Assembly: GCA_027592035.1 (NCBI GenBank)
Contig: JAQCIK010000020.1
Coordinates: 1-37,316, forward strand
Reading direction: 5' to 3'
DNA length: 37,316 nt
Source of the DNA: Casp-actino8 sp001510455
GTDB lineage: Bacteria; Actinomycetota; Acidimicrobiia; Acidimicrobiales; Ilumatobacteraceae
Of the stretch, positions 31,701 through 37,316 are shown piece after piece; the stretch's first letter is position 1; every line of letters begins with the position of its first letter. A program made the position numbers and the translations under genes. The notes under the pieces were generated by a model. The model ran no database searches and was not told the DNA's origin. It worked only from the letters and a program-made list of their open reading frames with translations.

Positions 31701-33148
31701 GCGCGAAGCACTCCAACGACGGCAACACCCTGTGGCACGGACGATTCGCGGGCGGACCATCCGACGAGTTGATGGCCTACACCGTGAGCCTCCCGTTCGA
31801 CCGGCTCCTCTGGCGGGAGGACATCACGTGTTCGCGCGCCCACGTGAGAGGTCTGGCTCAGGCGGGAATTCTGAGTTCCGATGAACGCGATGCGGTACTG
31901 GAAGCTCTGACCACCGTCGAGACCGAGATGGAGTCGGGTGAATTCTCGTTCGTGCCATCCGACGAGGACATCCACACTGCCGTCGAGCGACGGGTGACCG
32001 AACTGAGCGGCGCAGCGGGGGCAAAGCTCCACACGGGTCGGAGTCGGAACGATCAGTCGGTGACCGGTTTTCGACTCTGGTGCAAGGCCCGAGTGCCCAT
32101 GGTGGCGCAACGAGTCATCGGACTGCAGGAGACGCTTCTCCGACGAGCCGACGAAGCGGCGGCCAAAGGCGCATACCTCCCCGGTTACACGCACGTGCAA
32201 AGAGCTCAACCGGTGATGCTCGCCCATCATCTCATGGCCCACTGCTGGGCGCTCGGGCGCGACGTCGACCGTCTGCTCGACGCGCTCCGGCGTATCGACG
32301 TGTCACCGCTCGGAGCCGGCGCGTTGGCCGGTTCGTCCTTGCCTCTCGATCCCGAGTGGACGGCGAGGGAGCTCGGCTTCGCATCCGTTTTCGACAACTC
32401 TCTCGACGTCGTGAGCGACCGTGACTTCGCAGCCGAGTTCCTCTTCGCCTTGTCGATGATCGCCGTCCACCTCTCGCGAATCGGTGAGGAGTGGGTGCTT
32501 TGGACGAGCGAAGAGTTCGGCTTCGCCACCCTCGACGATGCCTATGCGACGGGATCTTCGATGCTTCCTCAGAAAAAGAACGCCGATATCGCCGAACTGG
32601 CGCGCGGCAAAGCCGGACGGGTCATAGGTGGCCTGACCGGTCTTCTCGCCACCTTGAAGGGTCTGCCGTTGTCGTACAACCGCGACCTTCAAGAGGACAA
32701 GGAGCCGTTGTTCGACGCAGTCGAACAGGTCTCGCTCGGATTGGCGGCGATCGAAGGAATGATCGCGTCGGCGACGTTCCGTTACAAGACCATGCAAGAG
32801 GCTGCCGACGCGCCGACCATGGCGGCGACCGACCTGGCGGAGTTCCTGGTGAGGTCCGGAATGCCATTTCGTGAGGCGCACGCAGTCGTCGGTGCACTCG
32901 TGCGTCGCAGCTTGGCCGGGGAGGGATCTCTCGTGGAACTGGTCAGCGCTGAACCGACGCTCGGTCCAGAGGCGGCTCGGCTCATCGAACCCGGGGTCGG
33001 TGTCACCATGCGTACCACGCGAGGTGGGGCCGGACCCGACGTCGTGAAGGATCAGCGGGCGCGACTCGAGCACCGGTTGGTTGCCTGGCGTACGGCAGTC
33101 GATCAGGCGACGCGATGGATGCACGGCTCTTCGGCGAGGTCGTCGTGA
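31697..33148 (+). CDS. argH: argininosuccinate lyase
   Basis: Splits argininosuccinate into arginine and fumarate, the last step of the pathway. Fumarase/aspartase superfamily signature GSSMLPQKKNADIAEL is at about 287-302; LHTGRSRNDQ, LPGYTHVQRAQPV and SPLGAGALAGSSLPLD are further conserved blocks. At 483 aa it is complete. It overlaps argR (ATGA) with no argG between them, although argG usually precedes argH in this order. Its last 34 bases overlap marC. Confidence 0.96.
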   Translation: MSAKHSNDGNTLWHGRFAGGPSDELMAYTVSLPFDRLLWREDITCSRAHVRGLAQAGILSSDERDAVLEALTTVETEMESGEFSFVPSDEDIHTAVERRVTELSGAAGAKLHTGRSRNDQSVTGFRLWCKARVPMVAQRVIGLQETLLRRADEAAAKGAYLPGYTHVQRAQPVMLAHHLMAHCWALGRDVDRLLDALRRIDVSPLGAGALAGSSLPLDPEWTARELGFASVFDNSLDVVSDRDFAAEFLFALSMIAVHLSRIGEEWVLWTSEEFGFATLDDAYATGSSMLPQKKNADIAELARGKAGRVIGGLTGLLATLKGLPLSYNRDLQEDKEPLFDAVEQVSLGLAAIEGMIASATFRYKTMQEAADAPTMAATDLAEFLVRSGMPFREAHAVVGALVRRSLAGEGSLVELVSAEPTLGPEAARLIEPGVGVTMRTTRGGAGPDVVKDQRARLEHRLVAWRTAVDQATRWMHGSSARSS

Positions 33149-33744
33149 CGATGCTCGTGATCCTCGATCCTCCGGGGAACGTGCCGATATTCCTCGCCGT
33201 CACGCGACGACTCACTTCCAAGGAGAGGCACCGGGCGGCGTATCTGGCCACCGCCACGGCGTTCTTCGTGATCTCGATATTCGCCGTGTTCGGTCGAACG
33301 GTTCTCGACTACCTGAACGTGTCCGTTCCGGCGCTGCAGATCTCGGGTGGGTTGCTCCTGCTTCTCGTCGCCCTCCAACTGTTGTACGGGCAAGGCTCCG
33401 AAGAGGACGGATACGTCGAGGCCACTCCCGAGCAACGAACGTCGATCGCCATGGTTCCACTCGGTACTCCGTTGCTCGCCGGACCCGGAACCATCGTGGC
33501 GACGATCGTGTTCTTCAGTCGAGCCGATGATGCCGCCGAATGGTTCACGGTGGTCGGGGGAATCGCCCTTGCGATGTTCGTGACGTTGCTGGCTCTTCGC
33601 TTCAGTGGACTGTTGCAGAAGATCGTGCGTCCCACCGGAATCCTGCTGCTCGCTCGGGTGGCAGGAATGATCCTGGCCGCAGTCGCGCTGCAGTCGATGA
33701 TCAACGGTGTCCTCGCAGTCGTCGACGAGGCGAGATTCGGCTGA
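33115..33744 (+). CDS. MarC/UPF0056 family inner-membrane protein
   Basis: A 209-aa integral membrane protein with six likely transmembrane segments (about 5-27, 42-62, 70-92, 113-133, 142-163, 178-203). Family hallmarks: ILDPPGNVPIFLAVT, LQISGGLLLLLVALQL, PLGTPLLAGPGTI and ARVAGMILAAVALQ. The transported substrate is unsettled; MarC was once thought to mediate multiple antibiotic resistance, which was later withdrawn. The ATG at 33115 overlaps argH by 34 nt and gives the usual N-terminus. It is probably carried on the arg transcript. Confidence 0.88.
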   Translation: MDARLFGEVVVTMLVILDPPGNVPIFLAVTRRLTSKERHRAAYLATATAFFVISIFAVFGRTVLDYLNVSVPALQISGGLLLLLVALQLLYGQGSEEDGYVEATPEQRTSIAMVPLGTPLLAGPGTIVATIVFFSRADDAAEWFTVVGGIALAMFVTLLALRFSGLLQKIVRPTGILLLARVAGMILAAVALQSMINGVLAVVDEARFG

Positions 33745-34184
33745 TGGGATATTCCCAGGAGGTCCGGGTTCGCTACGGCGATTGCGACATGCAGCGAGTG
33801 GTGTTCAACCCGAACTACTTCGTGTATTGCGACGACGTGATGGATTGCTGGACGCGTCTCGCTCTGGCCGACGAGCTGTCGGCGGCTGGAACGACGACCG
33901 ATCTTCACGCGATCGGCTTCGACTTTATGTTGAAGAAAGCCGAGATGACGTGGTTCTCTCCGGCTCGTTACGGCGACACCATCTCGACACGTGCGGAGGT
34001 GTCCCGTTGGGGATCCACGAGTTTCGACGTTTCGATCGACGGAACCGTCGAGGATCGTCCCGTGTTCGAAGCAGTGATCACCTACGTGAGCATCGATCCG
34101 GTTTCACAGCGACCGGCGGCGATTCCCGACTTCGTACGTTCGGCGTTCGATGGTCACGAGGACCATTTCACCCAACTCCCGTGA
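33744..34184 (+). CDS. acyl-CoA thioesterase, hotdog fold (YbgC/4HBT-like)
   Basis: A 146-aa hotdog-fold protein. VRYGDCDMQRVVFNPNYFVY aligns with the 4HBT signature YxDTDxxGxVxxxxYxxY, with the candidate catalytic Asp in GDCDMQ. Members hydrolyse short or aromatic acyl-CoAs; the substrate is unknown. It starts on the marC stop (TGATG), so the arg transcript may extend to here. Its 3' end overlaps the convergent DUF2332 gene by 31 bp. Confidence 0.85.
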   Translation: MGYSQEVRVRYGDCDMQRVVFNPNYFVYCDDVMDCWTRLALADELSAAGTTTDLHAIGFDFMLKKAEMTWFSPARYGDTISTRAEVSRWGSTSFDVSIDGTVEDRPVFEAVITYVSIDPVSQRPAAIPDFVRSAFDGHEDHFTQLP

Positions 34185-35197
34185 GGGTGGGTCGTGGCCA
34201 GGCGACGCGAGGCGCGTCGTCCGCGTCTCCATGTGACGAGGGAGATGACGGTGATGTCCTCGTCGGAGTCGGCGTGACCGGGTAATTCGGGAGTCTCACG
34301 TGGACTCTCGGCGATGATCCAACTGAAGTCGCCGCTGGTTCCGAGCGAGTCGAGAGTCTCGACGAAGCGGGTACGTCGCTCGGAGGGCAGGTAATTGAGG
34401 ACCCAACTCGTCGTGACCACCGGATGACCGTGTTCGCGCGCACGACCGATGGCCGCCTCGAGATCGTCGACCGCGTCACCGCGCTCGACGTTCACTCCGA
34501 TTCGCCGAGCCGAAGCGATTGCCGCGCGCAAGATGTCGAATCGATGGGTCTGTTCGGGCCAGACGCACGCCTCGAGCCAACGCACGGCGTCGTCGTCGTG
34601 TACGTCGATCGGATCGGCGTCGATCCCGAGCGACCACGACACTCGAGGAGGTCGAGTGATCGTGGGTGCGGGACCACGCACCTCGCATTCGACGATGGGC
34701 CCGTCGATCGGGCCGATCCTGCCACCAGGGGAGAGGTGGTAGGTCAGGTGCGGAAACAACAACGTGAGGCCAGCACTGCTACCGACGTCGACCCGGGACA
34801 GATCGTCGAGTTCGTCCTCGAGAAGCGCCCAGGGAAACAGGAACCAGTTACAACGACTCACTTCGTTGGTCTGTGTCGATCGAGTGGCGAGAAGTCCGGC
34901 GATCTCCTCGCGTCGATCGAGGACGAATTCGACGAAGAGGTCGGCCGCCTCACCGGCAGCTCGTCCGTCGGAGAGATTCGGGTAGTGGGCGGCGAGACGG
35001 TGTCGTCGGTCGTCGAGGAGCAAGTAATGGGCGCTTGCGAAGAGGAGGACGGGAATTCTCTGCGTGGGAGGTGCAGCCGACATCAGGTCGAGGACGCGAT
35101 CGTCCTCGGAGACTCTCCGAGCCAGGCGGCTGTAGAGAGGGGCCCCCTTGACGAAAGCATCGGCGAAGTCGGAGAACCGAGCGGCCAGGGGATGCAC
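34154..35197 (-). CDS. DUF2332 family protein
   Basis: A 347-aa conserved protein of unknown function. The N-terminus HPLAARFSDFADAF...PLYSRLARRV, the motif EVSRCNWFLFPWALL, and DVGSSAGLTLLFP (a nucleotide- or SAM-like glycine loop) fit DUF2332, a family common in Actinomycetota. GTG at 35197 is chosen because homology begins there; the frame extends further but into tyrS. TACGCT at 35204-35209 (minus strand) is 6 nt before the GTG with TTCATT 17 bp further, so the transcript is probably leaderless. It is divergent from tyrS. Confidence 0.75.
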   Translation of the reverse strand: MHPLAARFSDFADAFVKGAPLYSRLARRVSEDDRVLDLMSAAPPTQRIPVLLFASAHYLLLDDRRHRLAAHYPNLSDGRAAGEAADLFVEFVLDRREEIAGLLATRSTQTNEVSRCNWFLFPWALLEDELDDLSRVDVGSSAGLTLLFPHLTYHLSPGGRIGPIDGPIVECEVRGPAPTITRPPRVSWSLGIDADPIDVHDDDAVRWLEACVWPEQTHRFDILRAAIASARRIGVNVERGDAVDDLEAAIGRAREHGHPVVTTSWVLNYLPSERRTRFVETLDSLGTSGDFSWIIAESPRETPELPGHADSDEDITVISLVTWRRGRRASRRLATTHPHGSWVKWSS

Positions 35198-35203
35198 GAT
35201 TGG

Positions 35204-35232
35204 AGCGTAGATCGCCGTCGACGACGAATGAA
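35204..35232 (-). promoter_or_regulatory. probable leaderless promoter of the DUF2332 gene
   Basis: Read on the minus strand, TTCATT (35232-35227) and TACGCT (35209-35204) are separated by exactly 17 bp, and the -10 ends 6 nt before the GTG. It lies in the divergent region shared with tyrS. Confidence 0.45.
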
Positions 35233-35270
35233 GCCAAACTTCGACGCATGTTCCTGGGAGAATGTCAGCG

Positions 35271-36542
35271 ATGACTTCGACCGAACTTCTCGACGACCTC
35301 GACGCACGCGGACTCGTCCACGATTCCACCGACCGGGCCGCGTTGGCGGCTCGTCTCACCGAGGGGCCGATCGGCGTGTACGTGGGTTTCGACCCGACTG
35401 CCGATTCGTTGCACGCCGGAAACCTTCTCGGTCAGGTGATGCTTCGTCGTTTCCAGCTGGCCGGACACCGTCCGGTGGTCCTGGCCGGTGGTGCGACGGG
35501 AATGGTCGGCGACCCCGGTGGCCGCAGTGAAGAGCGAAATCTTCTCGATCGTGACACCCTTCGCCACAACGTCGCACAAGTGAAGAAGCAGCTCGAGAAG
35601 ATTCTCGACTTCGACGGTCCGGTGGCCGCACGACTCGTCGACAACGCCGACTGGACTGCGCCCATGAGTGCGCTCGATTTCTTACGTGATGTGGGCAAGC
35701 ACTTCACCGTGAATCACATGGTCGCCAAGGAATCGGTGCGGGCGAGGATGGAGAGCGAACACGGCATCTCCTACACCGAGTTCTCGTACATGCTCCTTCA
35801 AGCGAACGACTTCCGGCATCTCTGCGAGCACGAGGGTGTCGAGATGCAGATGGGTGGTTCCGATCAGTGGGGAAACATCACGGCCGGTATCGAACTGATC
35901 CGTAAACGGCTTCAGAAGTCGGCCTTCGGTCTCACGTGGCCGCTGCTCACGCGCAGCGACGGTGCGAAGATGGGCAAGTCGGTCCACGGTGCGTTGTGGC
36001 TAGATCCCGACCAGACGAGTCCGTATCAGTTCCGTCAGTACTGGATCCAGTTGCCCGATGAGGACGTCGAACGGTTCTTGTTGCAACTCACTCTGCGCGG
36101 TGTCGACGAGATCGCAACACTCGTCGCCGAACATCGAACTGATCCGGGCAAACGGATCGCACAGCGAGCTCTCGCTTCTGACGTGACCGCGCTCGTCCAT
36201 GGCGTCGAAGCAGAACGGGCAGCAGCAGAGGCCGCTGACGTGTTGTTCGGTGGGGATCCGTTGGCCGCGTCGTCGGCTGCTTTCGATGCCGTGGCGCGCG
36301 AGGTGCCGTCGACGACACTCGACCGGTCGTCCCTTGCGGATCTGGTCGGTGTTCTCGTGAGTACCGGTCTCGCAACGTCCAACAGTGATGCCCGTCGCAC
36401 TCTTGGCCAGAAGGGTTTTCGCGTCAACGGTCAGGTGCTGGACGAGGCCACGAACCTCGCCGCCGCCCCGCTGGTGCACGGCCGATTCCTGCTGTTCCGA
36501 CGGGGCAAGACTCAGCATCATTTGGTCCGGCTGGAGGGCTGA
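35271..36542 (+). CDS. tyrS: tyrosine-tRNA ligase
   Basis: Class I synthetase charging tRNA-Tyr, 423 aa. The HIGH-equivalent motif is SLHAGN (46-51, within VYVGFDPTADSLHAGN), and the KMSKS loop is KMGKS at 233-237. QANDFRHLCEHEGVEMQMGG and SDQWGNITAG are tyrosine-site blocks. A C-terminal S4-like RNA-binding domain covers about 350-420. The ATG at 35271 is 10 nt after GGGAG; an ATG at 35262 would add three residues with the Shine-Dalgarno too close. No T-box leader is visible in the 73-bp gap upstream. Confidence 0.96.
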   Translation: MTSTELLDDLDARGLVHDSTDRAALAARLTEGPIGVYVGFDPTADSLHAGNLLGQVMLRRFQLAGHRPVVLAGGATGMVGDPGGRSEERNLLDRDTLRHNVAQVKKQLEKILDFDGPVAARLVDNADWTAPMSALDFLRDVGKHFTVNHMVAKESVRARMESEHGISYTEFSYMLLQANDFRHLCEHEGVEMQMGGSDQWGNITAGIELIRKRLQKSAFGLTWPLLTRSDGAKMGKSVHGALWLDPDQTSPYQFRQYWIQLPDEDVERFLLQLTLRGVDEIATLVAEHRTDPGKRIAQRALASDVTALVHGVEAERAAAEAADVLFGGDPLAASSAAFDAVAREVPSTTLDRSSLADLVGVLVSTGLATSNSDARRTLGQKGFRVNGQVLDEATNLAAAPLVHGRFLLFRRGKTQHHLVRLEG

Positions 36543-36572
36543 AAAATACCTGGAAATTCCGGGTGGGGCAGG

Positions 36573-36601
36573 TTGACGCTCTCTCAGGTGGTCGCTAGAT
36601 T
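36573..36601 (+). promoter_or_regulatory. strong rRNA operon promoter
   Basis: TTGACG (36573-36578) and TAGATT (36596-36601) are separated by exactly 17 bp, the best sigma-70-type match in the window. Transcription would start near 36608, giving a leader of about 275 nt before mature 16S rRNA. Confidence 0.75.
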
Positions 36602-36615
36602 TGCCCTTCGCCCGA

Positions 36616-36630
36616 GAACCCCCTGGGTTC
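36616..36630 (+). other. hairpin at the start of the rRNA leader
   Basis: GAACCC (36616-36621) and GGGTTC (36625-36630) form a perfect 6-bp stem with a CCT loop, about 10 nt after the expected transcription start. A role in processing or leader stability is inferred only. Confidence 0.5.
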
Positions 36631-36683
36631 GAGGCAGTGGCACCGCCCCCCGCTCGTCGGGAGTGTGCCCGAGCTACGGCTCC

Positions 36684-36691
36684 TTGAAAAC
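36684..36691 (+). promoter_or_regulatory. possible boxA-like antitermination site
   Basis: TTGAAAAC within CTCCTTGAAAACGG resembles the TTTGAGAACTC-type boxA found in actinobacterial rRNA leaders, where NusB and S10 bind. The match is short and no boxB or boxC was identified. Confidence 0.3.
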
Positions 36692-36881
36692 GGAAGAGAA
36701 GACTGAACGCCAGTGCGGGCAGGACGGCCATCGGCCGGACCTGTCTGTCAATTCATTAATACAAATCATGGCCGGCACAGCCGGTCGAGCGGATCGGGTC
36801 TCGGCACTCGAGGGTTATTCCCCCACGAGGAGACTCGCTCTCGCCACGAACGCAGCGTCGACTTCGGTCGGCGTCATGTTC

Positions 36882-37316
<435 letters not shown>

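Larger units (their letters stand above)
36543..36881 (+). other. rrn promoter-leader region, no protein gene
   Basis: The 339 bp between tyrS and 16S rRNA contain the promoter, leader hairpin and possible antitermination element listed separately. They also hold an AT-rich patch at 36749-36771 (TCAATTCATTAATACAAATC), which might be a second promoter or a processing spacer. Open frames here are unsupported. No clear tyrS terminator with a U-tract is present. Confidence 0.7.

Noticed and set aside
35198..35270. T-box leader before tyrS
   Set aside because: Too short, and no T-box sequence or specifier stem is visible.
34424..35530. 368-codon plus-strand frame opposite the DUF2332 gene
   Set aside because: The minus-strand product has clear family blocks; this frame is low complexity and runs into tyrS in another frame.
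36543..36570. Intrinsic terminator after tyrS (CCTGGAAATTCCGGG)
   Set aside because: The palindrome leaves almost no loop and no U-tract follows.
36616..36630. tRNA T-arm-like GGTTCGA near 36625
   Set aside because: No acceptor, D or anticodon stems can be built around it; it is part of a simple leader hairpin.

Overview
This is a GC-rich, gene-dense stretch of housekeeping chromosome from a member of the Actinomycetota, most likely class Acidimicrobiia. The partial 16S rRNA at the right edge has the Acidimicrobiia-like tract reading CTTGCGCAATGGGCGAAAG. The actinobacterial-type integration host factor (mihF), the helicase-degenerate PriA, and the order pyrR-pyrB-pyrC-carA-carB / mihF-gmk-rpoZ-coaBC-metK-priA / def-fmt-rsmB are all typical of that phylum. 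Genus cannot be set from the sequence alone.

Layout: (1) 1-2067, a 5'-truncated DksA/TraR-like protein with a repetitive lysine/alanine tail, then lspA and a RluD-type pseudouridine synthase. (2) 2082-10320, de novo pyrimidine synthesis in two control units: pyrR-pyrB-pyrC behind a PyrR-binding RNA hairpin, and carA-carB-pyrD behind a promoter overlapped by two ARG-box-like operators. (3) 10376-15888, mihF, gmk, rpoZ, coaBC, metK, priA. (4) 15894-20663, a reverse-strand methyltransferase, then def-fmt-rsmB-moaB/mog and hisG plus a small cold-shock-domain protein. (5) 20688-26565, a reverse-strand DUF1844-like gene, then infC-rpmI-rplT, a SpoU-type RNA methyltransferase, and pheS-pheT. (6) 26568-34184, reverse-strand yqgE, then argC-argB-argD-argF-argR-argH with marC and a thioesterase gene attached. 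(7) 34154-37316, a reverse-strand DUF2332 gene, tyrS, and the promoter, leader and first ~435 nt of a 16S rRNA gene.

The genes connect through carbamoyl phosphate. CarAB makes it, PyrB uses it for pyrimidines and ArgF for arginine. The regulators for both branches (PyrR, ArgR) and their probable target sites are in the window. The carA and argC promoters share a nearly superimposable element (CATGCA, 7 nt, then GTATGATCATTC), which places carAB-pyrD and the arg operon in one ArgR regulon.

About twenty gene junctions overlap as ATGA, GTGA or TGATG, so translational coupling is pervasive. Several unit-leading genes have no Shine-Dalgarno but carry a TANNNT hexamer 6-9 nt before the start codon, which suggests leaderless mRNAs. 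The most notable single observation is that infC has no canonical start codon covering its conserved N-terminus and appears to begin at ATA behind a well-placed Shine-Dalgarno. I found no mobile element, CRISPR array, defence system or tRNA gene, and no clearly new multi-gene system.
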